The notes: a model not told the origin generated them from the sequence alone. 64,000 nt of DNA from Phyllobacterium myrsinacearum (GCF_002980555.1 NZ_PVBT01000009.1:166102-230101), one strand, 5' to 3'; numbered from the stretch's first letter, positions 53,435 to 63,472 are shown. Numbers and translations are program-made.

Positions 53435-54703
53435 ATGTCGTTTCGTTTCATCCATACCGCTGACATTCATCTGGATTCGCCGCTGCGATCCTTGTCGCTG
53501 CGCGATCCGGATCTTGGCTTGCTGATCGGCGATGCCACGAGGCAGGCACTTGTTGCGATTGTGGACCTTTGCCTCGAAGAACAGGTGAATGCCCTGGTGA
53601 TTGCCGGTGATCTTTATGACGGCGATCAGACTTCGATGAAAACCGCCCGGTTTCTGGCAACGCAGATGCAGAGGCTGCACGAGGCTGGCATCAGCGTCTA
53701 TACGATCCGCGGCAATCATGATGCCCTGTCAAAGATTACGCAGGAACTGGTTCTGCCGCCTTCGGTCAAGATCTTTGGCGCGAGAGCCGAGGCGATCGAG
53801 GTGCAGCATGGAGGTCTTGCTATTGCCATGCATGGTCTGAGTTTTGGCAAACCGCAGGCGCCGGAAAGCCTGCTGCCGAAATTCAAACAGCCGGTGGCGG
53901 GTGCCGTCAATATCGGGATCATGCACACCAGCCTTGTCGGAGCTCCTGGCCACGATGCTTACGCTCCGTGCAATGTGGCAGACCTTCACGCATCCGGATT
54001 TGACTATTGGGCACTTGGCCATATCCATCTGCGCACGCAGCATCTGGGTACAAAGACAGTTGTTATGCCCGGTATGCCGCAGGGCCGAGATATTAATGAA
54101 GCCGGTGAGAAGTCTGTATCGCTCGTCACCGTTAATGATGACAGGTCAATCAGCGTTGAAGAGCGTCTGACCAGCATTGCCCAGTTTGAACGCGTGACGG
54201 TTGACGTGAAAAATGCGCGGGAATGGCGGGATGTGGTCACTGCCATTGAAATGGCATTGGACGGGCAACGCGACAAGACAAGATCGGACCATCTCGTCGG
54301 CAGGTTAAAACTGGTCGGCAACACACCGCTGGCATGGCAACTGCGCCGTGATGCTGACCTGTTGCAGGCTGAGGCTGAACAGCGCGCCCAGGGTATTGGC
54401 CGTACCTGGGTGGAGAAGATCGAACTCGCTGTGCACCCATTTGACGAGACAGCAACTGCCACGACCGCAGATCCCCTGGTCGAGCTCGGACAACTGATGC
54501 AAGCCGATGTCATGACCTCGCATGGGTTTCGCGAGGATGTGCGCCAGATGATCAAAGATCTGCTCGATGATCTGCCACCGGAAAGCCGGAAATTTGCCGG
54601 CAATTCCGAAACCGAATTTGAAACATTCATCGATGAGCTGATGATACAGAGCGGCGATGACATTATCGCGCGGCTTAAATCCCCCGGCCGGGAGACGCAG
54701 TGA
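53435..54703 (+). CDS. yhaO: DNA repair metallophosphoesterase (YhaO/SbcD-like)
   Basis: A 422-residue calcineurin-like phosphoesterase. Metal-binding motifs are in order: DIHLD (10-14), GDLYD (58-62), GNHD (93-96), an HTS segment near 170 and GHIH near 195. The C-terminal part is a helical capping/ATPase-binding region. AAGGA precedes the ATG. The stop overlaps the start of the ATPase gene (TGATG), and the two are expected to form an SbcCD/Mre11-Rad50-like complex acting on DNA ends. The pair is of the YhaO/YhaN type. Confidence 0.9.
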   Translation: MSFRFIHTADIHLDSPLRSLSLRDPDLGLLIGDATRQALVAIVDLCLEEQVNALVIAGDLYDGDQTSMKTARFLATQMQRLHEAGISVYTIRGNHDALSKITQELVLPPSVKIFGARAEAIEVQHGGLAIAMHGLSFGKPQAPESLLPKFKQPVAGAVNIGIMHTSLVGAPGHDAYAPCNVADLHASGFDYWALGHIHLRTQHLGTKTVVMPGMPQGRDINEAGEKSVSLVTVNDDRSISVEERLTSIAQFERVTVDVKNAREWRDVVTAIEMALDGQRDKTRSDHLVGRLKLVGNTPLAWQLRRDADLLQAEAEQRAQGIGRTWVEKIELAVHPFDETATATTADPLVELGQLMQADVMTSHGFREDVRQMIKDLLDDLPPESRKFAGNSETEFETFIDELMIQSGDDIIARLKSPGRETQ

Positions 54704-57700
54704 TGCGGCTGCGCAAGCTTGACCTTACCCGTTATGGCAAGTTCACGGACTACACCCTCGATTTTGGCGAGGCCGTCACTGGTTCACCTGATCTGCATAT
54801 TATCTATGGTTTGAACGAGGCTGGAAAATCCACTGCCTTTGCCGCCTATCTTGATTTCCTGTTCGGCATTGAAGAACGCAGCCGTTTCAATTTCCTGCAT
54901 CCCTATACGGCCATGCAGATCGGGGCCACGCTGCAGTTTGACGGACAGACCCATCAGCTGATCCGTAGCAAGGTCAGAACAGGCTCGTTGCAGGATGAGC
55001 GCGGCCAGCCGGTCAATGAGGCTTTGCTTGGGACACCGCTTGCCGGCATTGGCCGCGAAGCCTACCGCACCATGTTCTCGCTCGATGAACAATCATTGAA
55101 GGACGGTGGTAATGCTATCATCCAGAGCAAGGGTGATCTTGGAGAACTTCTGTTTTCTGCCAGTGCAGGCCTTGCTGATCTCAGCCAGACATTGGCGGCA
55201 ACGGCTGAAGAAGCCAATCTCATTCACAAGAAGCGCGGACGTAATACGCAAGTTGCCGAGCTGAAACAGAAGCTCGCCGAGCTTAAAACACAGCGGGATG
55301 AGATCGATACATTTGCGTCTGCCTATGCCAATCTTGTGACCACGAGCGATCAGGCACAATCAGCCTATGACGCGGCAATGGCGGAGCTTGGCAAAACCCG
55401 AACAAGCCTTGGTGATATCTCACGCATTATACGTGCCCTCCCCTTGGCCGGCGAACATTTACGCCTCAAAGGCCAGCTTGCTGATTTTGCCGACCTGCCG
55501 CGGCCGCCATCCGAATGGGCTGCGGAACTGCCACTACTGACGAAAGACCAGACGCGGATACAGACACAGATTGACGGAACGCAGAAAGAGCTCGCCCGGC
55601 TTCAATCCGAGATTGATGTGATCAAGATTGATGATCAGCTGCAGTCCGTCGCCATTCGCATTCTGGCACTTGAGGATGGCCGCGCACGCTATCGCACGGC
55701 TGAAGAGGATTTGCCCAAACGCCGGGCTTCTCTCAACGAACACGACAGCACTGTTTCAGGTCTTCTGAAATCACTCGTTCAAGATGGCAATCGGACACCG
55801 GAGGCACTTGTTCTTCCCGCTGCACTCATCGGAGAATTGCGCGGTTTGATCGAGACCCGCTCCGGGATTGATGCAACGCTGCAGACGGCTTCGCGTGAAC
55901 TCGCCAAAGCAAAACAATTGCTCGAACGCACCGAAGCAGAAGATGCGGCCAATACAAGACGCGGCAAGGTGCTCGGCGAAGAGGATGTGCGTTCCATCGA
56001 GACGGCACTTGGTTCCTTGCAGCGCAGTGACCATCCGGCGCGCCTGCGTGTGGCCGAGCGGGATCGCGGACAGCTTTCCCGCAACTACGACGCGCTTCTA
56101 ACCAGCCTGCATCCATGGATAGGCGACGGAGCAGCATTGCTTGCCCTTGATCTGCCTGAACCGCGCCGGATCGAAGCCTGGCGCAGTGAAGCCCTGCTCA
56201 TTGAAAAGCGTGTCCGGGAACACAAGGACAGCATTCGCAAGTTTGTGACGGAAGAGGCGAACGCGCGGGCGCATATTGAAGCTATCCAAGCGGCGGCCGG
56301 GCACATAGACGATGTCGAAGCACAGCGATCACGTGACGAACGAACGCGTGCCTGGGAGCAACATCTAGGCCAACTCGATCTGCAAACAGCCAAGGCATTC
56401 GAAGAGAAGATGCGGGTGTTTGATGATCTGAGTGAGACACGCCTTGCACGATCACGCGATCTGGCCGAACTGCGCCAGGCGGCACAGATTGCATCGGTGA
56501 GTGCCGCATCCATTCAGCGTGAAAAAGAATTGCTGGCCGAGGCTTCAGACGAGCTCTTACAGCTTCACACCCGCATTCGTGCCGCCGTCTCCAACGCTAT
56601 TGAATTGCCGGAGAATGCGACGATCGAGGATTGGCTGTCACGGCTTGAGCGCTGGAATGCCAACCGCAAGGAAACCCTCGCCGCATGGAATGCGCTTCGT
56701 GAGGTGGATGAGGACATCCGTCAGGCAAAATCCGAGCTTGATCATGAAGTTGCGGCCCTTGTGATTGCAATGCGCGTTACTGCCATTGGTGGCATTGAAA
56801 CCATGTCACCACCGGCATTGATGCAGACTGCGAGCGCACTAGTGTTAGACGCAGTCAGTGCCCGCAATGAAGCCGAGAACGCTGTTGCAAATCTCGCCAA
56901 ACAAAAGCGGGAAATTTCCGAGCGCCAAGAGGAATTCGCGCAGGCCGACGCACAGGCAAAACAATGGGACGGCCATTGGAACGAGGCCCTCTCCAAAACC
57001 TGGTTCGGAGCCACCACATCAGAAGTGCCGCAGGTGCGTGAAATCCTGAACATTCTTGCTGATCTTCCCGCCGCCTTGCGAGAGCGTGATCAACTGGCGC
57101 AGCGCATCGCCACCATGGAGAATGATCAGACTGTCTTCAGCAAAGAAGTGGCTGGCATTCTCGAAGCTCTCGGCGAGACCTTTGACACCGCACAGGTCCT
57201 GCAGCAGGCCGAAACTCTCATAAGGCGATATCAGCTGAGCCAGAGTGCACGAAACATCCACGCAATGAAACTGGATGAAGCCGAGCGTCTCGCAGACATC
57301 AGCCGCAAGCTCGAACAGGAACTTGCCGTGCATGAAGCACGCAAGAGTGAACTGACCGCCTTCTTCGGCGTCGAGACATTAACTGAGGTCAGCGCCAAGC
57401 TCGAACAGGCCGCCGACAAACTTCGGCTTGAACGCCGCATTGCCGAAATCGCCGATCAGGCAGCAGAAGAATTGCGCGTGGCGACTTTCCTTGAGGCTGA
57501 AGCCTTGCTTGCCGAAGTCAACGTCACCGAGATTGAACAACAGGCGGCAGAACTCTCCGGCCGTTCCAGTGATCTCGAAGAACAAACCCGCATACTCTTT
57601 GCCGACCTCACTCTGGCCCGGAAAAAGCTCGAGCAAGTGGGTGGAGACGATGCCGTTGCCAGGATCGAAGCGCAGCGGCGCACGATCTTCCTCGAAATAG

Positions 57701-58191
57701 AAGAGCTTGCGCAAAAATACCTGCGTCTTAAAACCGGTGCGCTTGCCGCCGAAAATGCCTTGCACCTCTATCGCGACAGACATCGCTCCTCGATGATGAA
57801 CCGGGCATCAGACGCCTTTCGTCTGATTACCCGCGGCGAATATTCCGGTCTCGCTGCCAAGCCGGAAAAGGACAAGGAAGTCCTAATCGGCGTTTCCAAA
57901 AGCGGCGCTTCGAAAATGTCAGATGCCATGTCAACAGGAACACAGTTTCAGCTCTATCTCGCCCTGCGTCTTGCCGGCTATCAGGAGTTCGCTGAGGTCC
58001 GCCCATCCGTGCCATTCATTGCCGATGACATCATGGAGACTTTTGACGAGCCGCGTTCCGAAGAGGTGTTTCGTCTGCTGAGTGAAATGGCCTCCATCGG
58101 CCAGGTGATTTACCTGACCCACCACAGGCATCTTTGCGAGATCGCACAAAAGGTTCTGCCAAGTGTGCGGATACATGAACTGAACGCTTAA
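54703..58191 (+). CDS. yhaN: SbcC/Rad50-like AAA ATPase (YhaN type)
   Basis: A 1162-residue SMC-like ATPase. LRKLDLTRYGKFTDYTLDFG starts the head; Walker A GLNEAGKST is at residues 36-44. Long coiled coils run through ~170-1000, and the C-terminal head holds TGTQFQLYLALRLAGYQEF (signature region) and VPFIADDIMETFDEPRSEE (Walker B and D-loop) near 1100. No zinc-hook CxxC was seen in the coil apex, as is usual for YhaN. It is translationally coupled to the phosphoesterase gene. The complex likely processes DNA ends or hairpins. Confidence 0.9.
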   Translation: MRLRKLDLTRYGKFTDYTLDFGEAVTGSPDLHIIYGLNEAGKSTAFAAYLDFLFGIEERSRFNFLHPYTAMQIGATLQFDGQTHQLIRSKVRTGSLQDERGQPVNEALLGTPLAGIGREAYRTMFSLDEQSLKDGGNAIIQSKGDLGELLFSASAGLADLSQTLAATAEEANLIHKKRGRNTQVAELKQKLAELKTQRDEIDTFASAYANLVTTSDQAQSAYDAAMAELGKTRTSLGDISRIIRALPLAGEHLRLKGQLADFADLPRPPSEWAAELPLLTKDQTRIQTQIDGTQKELARLQSEIDVIKIDDQLQSVAIRILALEDGRARYRTAEEDLPKRRASLNEHDSTVSGLLKSLVQDGNRTPEALVLPAALIGELRGLIETRSGIDATLQTASRELAKAKQLLERTEAEDAANTRRGKVLGEEDVRSIETALGSLQRSDHPARLRVAERDRGQLSRNYDALLTSLHPWIGDGAALLALDLPEPRRIEAWRSEALLIEKRVREHKDSIRKFVTEEANARAHIEAIQAAAGHIDDVEAQRSRDERTRAWEQHLGQLDLQTAKAFEEKMRVFDDLSETRLARSRDLAELRQAAQIASVSAASIQREKELLAEASDELLQLHTRIRAAVSNAIELPENATIEDWLSRLERWNANRKETLAAWNALREVDEDIRQAKSELDHEVAALVIAMRVTAIGGIETMSPPALMQTASALVLDAVSARNEAENAVANLAKQKREISERQEEFAQADAQAKQWDGHWNEALSKTWFGATTSEVPQVREILNILADLPAALRERDQLAQRIATMENDQTVFSKEVAGILEALGETFDTAQVLQQAETLIRRYQLSQSARNIHAMKLDEAERLADISRKLEQELAVHEARKSELTAFFGVETLTEVSAKLEQAADKLRLERRIAEIADQAAEELRVATFLEAEALLAEVNVTEIEQQAAELSGRSSDLEEQTRILFADLTLARKKLEQVGGDDAVARIEAQRRTIFLEIEELAQKYLRLKTGALAAENALHLYRDRHRSSMMNRASDAFRLITRGEYSGLAAKPEKDKEVLIGVSKSGASKMSDAMSTGTQFQLYLALRLAGYQEFAEVRPSVPFIADDIMETFDEPRSEEVFRLLSEMASIGQVIYLTHHRHLCEIAQKVLPSVRIHELNA

Positions 58192-58433
58192 GGCACCATA
58201 CGCGTAATACAAGCTACTTCCCACCAAATGGCCTCTTGAACTCGGTTGAACTTCAGTTGAAGCTGCAACCTGTGGTGAGGGCACTTCACGCGGCGGTTTT
58301 TGTACTTGGAGTGGTTAAAGGTATCAGTTGCGTATCCTATTGTGTGCACTGGCCCTATACTTATCTTGTGAAGTAAACTCGACGTGCTATTAGTCTCCCG
58401 GGGGAATTGTCGTTTTAGCTAGGGGGTATAACC
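58192..58433. other. Intergenic region before the ATPase-protease gene
   Basis: A 242-base gap, enough for an independent promoter for the following gene. Its ribosome site AGGGGG (about 58420) precedes ATG 58434. No dyad strong enough to call an operator was noted, although an S24-domain protein might autoregulate. Confidence 0.4.
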
Positions 58434-61400
58434 ATGACCTTGCTACTTTCCGAGGTCATTGGGTCGCTTCTTTCAGGCGAACAGATTTCTTGGACAAAGT
58501 CAGGCTCCAATAAGGCCGGCTCAATTCACTTAGATGCTGCTGGGCCTCGCCGGCTTTTCAAGTATCTTCTTGCCTCCGACCCGGCCAAAGTGGCCGACGC
58601 CGACGAAAGCCTTTTTGCTGGGCTCGTTGAAAGTTGGGAAGCAGAAACAGATCCGGCCGACGATGTAAGCGCCCAAACAGATTTCACTACAGGATCGCCA
58701 TGGCGATTGTACCGGTTGGAAGCAAGCTCTTTTGGGGGACTATCGTCCCATGAGGGCAAAATCTTTGACCATCTATTCAATGGGGAGAACTGGTGCCTAG
58801 AAGGACAGAACGGCTCCGGAAAGACTTCTTTTGCCAGCGCCATCCTTTGGGCAATGACTGGCAAGCGAATACGCGAGCAAGATGGTCTCGTCAGGGACAA
58901 CGGTTTTCGCGAGGCGGTTTTTGATTCCAACGGTACAAATATAGGTACATGGCCACCGTTGGCTGCGTACCCGGCGGACCGAAGCAAGTTGTTCGACACT
59001 GCGACTGTGTGGGTACGCCTTACCTTCAGAGATGCCACGGGCGCGGAAGCGATCGCGTTTCGAAAGGTCGTTTCTTCTCCGTTGGATGAGCCCGTTGTCG
59101 AGGAGGTGATCGATCATCGTCTTATGCAGGCACCCCAGCTTATAGAAACGGGCTTACTCATGCCCGCTCGATTGGCGACCATCGGTTTTGGCCAACAAAG
59201 CCAGCCTTTGTTCGTGGCGGTACGGTCTCTTACGGGTCTTGATCAATTGGCAGACATCGCTGATGGTGCGGCCAACTTCGGTCACGCTGCAAGACGTTTT
59301 CTGAAGTTCGCAAAAGATAGTGGGATCGAAGTTCAGAAGGTAAAATTTGAGAATGCGGCCAAGAGTGCTACGGCAAAAGCTGTGGAAGGTGGCGTCACTA
59401 ATTTCAAGATCGGCAAGTTGGGCGACCAGGGCCTTTCGGCCACGCTTGCTGGTCTCGCCGACCAGTACGCCAAAAGTGCTGCGGAAAGCCTTGGCCGGAT
59501 AAAGGACGAGATTTCTGCTTCTGTTGACCTGTCGACGACCGATGGCCGAAAGACCGTCGCCGCAGCGATAAATACCGCCCGTTCGATTCTAGGACAGGGT
59601 GGAAAGGGCATCGATCTTTTCTCCGCGTGGGGGGCATTGACCACTGCCGCTAACGATGTGTCATTTAACACTCTGCCAACGAAGTTGGCAGAGGCGAAGA
59701 TTGAGCTATCAACCGCTTTGAAGTGGCACGCACGCCAACAAGAAGACCAAAAGCTTCGGTTGAAAGCAATTGGTGCGCAATTTTACAATGAGATCCCCCA
59801 TGATCACGCGGATGGCATCTGCCCACTTTGCGAAGCAGGCCTCTCCACCAACCAGCAGAAGCTTTTGGCAGCCGAACTTCGGGAGCTTAAAGTTCACTCG
59901 GCCGATGCGGAGCGCAAAATCTCTGATGTCTGTGCGACAATAGAAAAGCGACTTCTGGGACTGCTTACGCCGGACCTTGCAAAACACCGTGAAGCACTCT
60001 CGGAGATGCAGCCGAAAGATGCCTACCGAGATGCGGCAATCATCAGATTTGCAGGTGAGGCGCCCTTCGTCGACGTACTGATCGGCATTGCGGCCTCCGC
60101 AACAAAAAGGATTGAAGAACAGCATGGCGCCCTGAACAGCTTCAGCTTTGCTGCGCCGCCGATCATCCCCTTGGTTTCCCCTGCCGATGTTACTAGTTTG
60201 GAAGGACTGTTCCACTCACTCGGACGCCTGCATGCCCTTGTTGGTTGGTGGAAAGGTGAGCGTGTAGCTTTCAGAGAGGCTTGGAGTAGGCTGTGCGGCG
60301 TTAGGGACGAAGCAGGTTATCCTCCTGAAAGCTTGGAAGGCCTGCTCAAGGGGCTCGAGGATGCGAACAACCAGGCCAAGCCGTTTGATGAGCTTTCCGC
60401 GGAGCTCACCACGGCTTCAAAGGCCGCCGTGGCATGGCAGAAAATTCAGGATCATCAGCTGGTGCGTGAGAACATTGCGGACGCTTTGGCGCCGCTGAAG
60501 GAACTCAGAGCGCTAGTGATGTCCGAGACCTCATCTTCGATCGCCGTTCTGTCAGGCCGCATAAAGGCGATCCTCGAGCGCCTCTATTACCAAGAGAAGC
60601 TCTCTTATCAGGATGCCACCCTGACGAAGAAAACCGTTGAGGTAACTGGGAGCTTCTACGAGGGCATGCACATCCATGCGGGTCTTGTGGCCAACACGTC
60701 TTGGCTTCGAGCGATACTCTGGGCCTTCATTCTGGCTCTACGCGAACAGACCGTCGCGTCGCTCGGCGGCAATCCTTTCCCTCTAATTGTCCTAGATGAC
60801 CCCCAGGCTACGTTTGACCAACGAAACAAACGCCGCTGGGCGGCTGAGCTTGTTGGATTGACACCCACGACCGACGACACCTCGAATAGTTCCCAATTAA
60901 TAGTTACCACTCACGAGCGGCAGTTTTTCCAGTTCCTAGTCGATGTTGAGAAAATTGCGGGCCAGCAGGGCATCATTTCTGGGCTCAACAAAGTGTCTAC
61001 CGTCGCAACAGTCGTGAACGGTAGCTCGTTACAACGGACCCTGCAGGCCGCCAAAGACGGAAATGACGATGCGATTGGCTATCGATATGTGTCCGACGTT
61101 CGGGTCTATTGCGAAGATCTGCTGAAAATCATGCTTCGGAGCGAAGATCCAGATGTTGCGAATTTTACATTAGATAAACTTGGCAAAGAATTGAACCGCC
61201 TAATTGAGGGAAGCGTCCCTCCATACAACCGGAATCCGTTTAGGGAGCTGTCTAAAAGTCTCACTGGCGGTGGAGGTGGCAACGCGATCAAGTTGATCAA
61301 TGACTCCCACCATAAGAAGGACGGTACGATAGGCGTTGCTCAGGCCATTGAGGTATCGAAGTTTTGGGAGAAACCTCTTCAGGCCCAACTGTCCGCTTGC

Positions 61401-62303
61401 TTTGCTACCTACAATGCTTATGTGGCGTATACTGGGGACCCCCGCATTTTTCCCTGGCCAGAAAATGTGGTGTCGTTTCCGCCTAGCCAGAGTTCCAACA
61501 TCAAAACGGCGGTCCTACTACAAACCGGTGTCGCAGCAGCTGCTAAGACTGACGGTAGAGCTGGCGATGGGCAGATCTCGATCGAAGAGTGGCAAACTGT
61601 GCAGTCGGTTCGACTCGTTAACCATGAAGTGTATCAGGTAGCAGCCGGAACCTTGGATCCCGTTGCCGGCGTCGGGGATGTTGTTATTGTCAGCAACTAT
61701 GCTCAGGTGCACGAGAAAAATCTCGTTGTAGCAGCTTATGGTCAGCAGCTTCTGGCCCGGCGATACAACGAATCTGCCGTTCATCCTGACATTGCAGTCC
61801 TCACCGGCCATGCGGTCGATCCAAGTGCACTAGCACAGCCTGTAATCGCGCCCCGTGAACGGGTTACTCAACGCAAGATTGTCGGTACGCTTTTTCTGGC
61901 AAATCGGCTTTCCGTACCACTGAAGGATTCAGATAGCGAAGTTGTCGGCTTAACCGACACTACCATTGTTGAGGCTGTGCTTAATGGAGCCAAACTATTT
62001 CAGGTGAATGGGCGAAGCGCCGAGCCAATCGCCCTCGACGGGCAATTCCTCATTACGCACGAGCTACCCTTCGACTCCCAGACCCTTGCGCGGATGGAGG
62101 GTCGTTTAGTTATCGCGATCGACGACAGCGGCGCTCGGTACTTCAAGCGCTTGCGCCTGCACGGGAAAATTGTCGTTCTCGAGAGCCTCAACCCTGACGG
62201 CACAACCAGGTCGGAATTGCTTAGTCTCGATTCTGATGCAGGCCACCCAAAACTGTGCGGTCTCCTTGAAGTCGCTGGGATCTTGTTCGAGTTGCCGGGA
62301 TAA
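58434..62303 (+). CDS. SMC/Rad50-like ATPase fused to a C-terminal S24 (LexA/UmuD-like) protease domain
   Basis: A 1289-residue protein. A unique N-terminus (1-~90) leads to an SMC-type head, YRLEASSFGGLSSHEGKIF then Walker A GQNGSGKT (124-131). A helical arm follows, with one zinc-hook-like CPLC (Cys463, Cys466) at mid-arm. The C-head has Walker B LIVLDDPQATFD (Asp788-Asp789) and the H-loop TTHERQFF. Residues ~870-1120 are uncharacterised, including an INDSHHKKDG segment. The C-terminal ~145 residues match the S24 fold: Ser1195 in VNGRSAEPIALDGQFLI and Lys1238 in ARYFKRLRLHGKIVVLES. The 43-residue Ser-Lys spacing is the same as in lambda CI. A DNA-end-sensing ATPase that triggers proteolysis is the working hypothesis. 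No partner gene is coupled to it. Confidence 0.8.
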   Translation: MTLLLSEVIGSLLSGEQISWTKSGSNKAGSIHLDAAGPRRLFKYLLASDPAKVADADESLFAGLVESWEAETDPADDVSAQTDFTTGSPWRLYRLEASSFGGLSSHEGKIFDHLFNGENWCLEGQNGSGKTSFASAILWAMTGKRIREQDGLVRDNGFREAVFDSNGTNIGTWPPLAAYPADRSKLFDTATVWVRLTFRDATGAEAIAFRKVVSSPLDEPVVEEVIDHRLMQAPQLIETGLLMPARLATIGFGQQSQPLFVAVRSLTGLDQLADIADGAANFGHAARRFLKFAKDSGIEVQKVKFENAAKSATAKAVEGGVTNFKIGKLGDQGLSATLAGLADQYAKSAAESLGRIKDEISASVDLSTTDGRKTVAAAINTARSILGQGGKGIDLFSAWGALTTAANDVSFNTLPTKLAEAKIELSTALKWHARQQEDQKLRLKAIGAQFYNEIPHDHADGICPLCEAGLSTNQQKLLAAELRELKVHSADAERKISDVCATIEKRLLGLLTPDLAKHREALSEMQPKDAYRDAAIIRFAGEAPFVDVLIGIAASATKRIEEQHGALNSFSFAAPPIIPLVSPADVTSLEGLFHSLGRLHALVGWWKGERVAFREAWSRLCGVRDEAGYPPESLEGLLKGLEDANNQAKPFDELSAELTTASKAAVAWQKIQDHQLVRENIADALAPLKELRALVMSETSSSIAVLSGRIKAILERLYYQEKLSYQDATLTKKTVEVTGSFYEGMHIHAGLVANTSWLRAILWAFILALREQTVASLGGNPFPLIVLDDPQATFDQRNKRRWAAELVGLTPTTDDTSNSSQLIVTTHERQFFQFLVDVEKIAGQQGIISGLNKVSTVATVVNGSSLQRTLQAAKDGNDDAIGYRYVSDVRVYCEDLLKIMLRSEDPDVANFTLDKLGKELNRLIEGSVPPYNRNPFRELSKSLTGGGGGNAIKLINDSHHKKDGTIGVAQAIEVSKFWEKPLQAQLSACFATYNAYVAYTGDPRIFPWPENVVSFPPSQSSNIKTAVLLQTGVAAAAKTDGRAGDGQISIEEWQTVQSVRLVNHEVYQVAAGTLDPVAGVGDVVIVSNYAQVHEKNLVVAAYGQQLLARRYNESAVHPDIAVLTGHAVDPSALAQPVIAPRERVTQRKIVGTLFLANRLSVPLKDSDSEVVGLTDTTIVEAVLNGAKLFQVNGRSAEPIALDGQFLITHELPFDSQTLARMEGRLVIAIDDSGARYFKRLRLHGKIVVLESLNPDGTTRSELLSLDSDAGHPKLCGLLEVAGILFELPG

Positions 62304-62357
62304 GTTGAAGGAGCACAAAATCTTGTGATTGTTCAGTTTTTCGGCCATTTTGAAGCT

Positions 62358-62403
62358 GATTTCTGGCTAAGGATTTCAATTTTCTGATTAAGCATTTCAA
62401 TTC
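62358..62403. repeat. Two direct copies of a motif related to the adjacent large hairpin
   Basis: GATTTCTGGCTAAGGATTTC (62358-62377, running on to TCAATTT) and TTTCTGATTAAGCATTTCAA (62381-62400) resemble each other. Both also resemble the arm of the hairpin at 62566-62616, GATTTCTGGTTAAGCGTTTC. So three or four degenerate copies of one ~22-base sequence lie within 260 bases. Confidence 0.6.
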
Positions 62404-62565
62404 ACTAAATCATTGAAAGAATTGTGAAATTACTGATTTATGGCGCCGTGATCTGCTGACGTTTCGGGTATATTTGCAAAAATATGGGATCGGCAAATAT
62501 TATAGCATCGGTTCCGAAAAACCCATTATTCTGCAAAGGCTTACGCCATGCTGACGCGCCAAAAA

Positions 62566-62661
62566 TTGAAACGCTTAACCAGAAATCAGCACCAGATTTC
62601 TGGTTAAGCGTTTCAAATTGAAGTCGTTAGTCAGAAGCCACACACAGCGGCTGTGGCTTCT
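62566..62661. terminator. Two consecutive strong hairpins, probably a bidirectional terminator
   Basis: The first has 22-base perfect arms (62566-62587 and 62595-62616) with a seven-base loop. The second has ten-base perfect arms, AGAAGCCACA (62633-62642) and TGTGGCTTCT (62652-62661), with a nine-base loop. They lie between convergent genes, where a terminator is expected, but neither has a clear U-run. A small structured RNA or protein-binding site is an alternative. Confidence 0.55.
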
Positions 62662-63022
62662 ACGCTGCGGGACCAAACTCCATCATTGGTAAGAACATAT
62701 GAAGCATTGTTTTTATTTATTTTAATTGAGTAATGTGTAGCTATTACACAGATAACTTCCGCATTATGGACTAATAATCTTCTCTTAACCATGATCCATA
62801 TCCGATAATCACCTGAAGGGCCTGCCTTATGAGGCGAATTTCGTTCTGTGGCCGTGCTGAAGGCCGATTTGTTTGATTTTCCAGCATTTGCTGGACGTTT
62901 TAGGCCTCCCCTGCCCTATTCATGCAGCCGACTTTGACCACCAAACACATTATCGGCATTTATAACTGTTCGTTTTCTTGTGTCTTGCGAGTTTGTACAA
63001 ACCCACTCCGTCATGCGATTGC

Positions 63023-63472
63023 CTAAGTCGATTTCGGTAGTTCCTTTAATGGATTCCACCATTTTACACCCATCGGCCGAAAATGCCTTTCGTTGGCAGT
63101 CAACACTGTCAGACCGTTAGCATCTGCCGTAGCGGCAATGGCTATGTCAGCGAAACCAGGCTCATGCGCGCGAGCACGATCAAGGATCGCACCGGCTGCG
63201 TAGGCTTCTTTGTTGCCAAAAGACAGAATCCTGTTTCCGTACAGGTTCTCAATCAAAATCACCCAGTTACGGAGCCGGCGCGCCTTGGCAACGGCTTCAA
63301 GCCGCTCGGCACGATGGATACCATGCCAGATTTCGGCAATGGTAACAGACGACAGATAGATGTCAGACCCGTGAAGTTCGAGCCAGCTCAGAAATGGCGG
63401 ACGCGTGTTTTGAGCCGCCGCCAGAGGCGAGGTTGCGGATACGACATTGGTATCAAGCAAGAACAAGCTCAA
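63023..63472 (-). CDS. vapC: PIN-domain toxin (VapC family ribonuclease)
   Basis: A 149-residue PIN-domain protein. The acidic metal-binding residues are present: Asp7 (LLDTNVVS), Glu47 (TIAEIWHGI) and Asp109 (FADIAIAATA), with a final TANERHF segment typical of VapC. VapC toxins cleave tRNA or rRNA. Its ATG overlaps the antitoxin stop (ATGA), so it is translated after the antitoxin. A position beside the repC end fits a plasmid or chromid maintenance role. Confidence 0.93.
   Translation of the reverse strand: MSLFLLDTNVVSATSPLAAAQNTRPPFLSWLELHGSDIYLSSVTIAEIWHGIHRAERLEAVAKARRLRNWVILIENLYGNRILSFGNKEAYAAGAILDRARAHEPGFADIAIAATADANGLTVLTANERHFRPMGVKWWNPLKELPKST

Larger units (their letters stand above)
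62304..63022. other. Repeat-rich intergenic region between the ATPase gene and the toxin gene
   Basis: A 719-base gap where two genes converge. It holds several related repeats and two strong hairpins listed separately, plus a small dyad TCCAGC-ATTT-GCTGGA near 62880. No gene was supported. Its place next to the replication module would also suit a maintenance element, but no partition-site consensus was recognised. Confidence 0.5.

Noticed and set aside
54703-62303. YhaN and the 1289-residue ATPase as one duplicated pair
   Set aside because: They differ in Walker A context, coil design, the presence of a CxxC hook and the S24 tail. They are both SMC-like but not close copies.
62304-63022. 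CRISPR array
   Set aside because: The repeats are few, degenerate, inverted in part and irregularly spaced, with no unique-spacer pattern and no cas genes.
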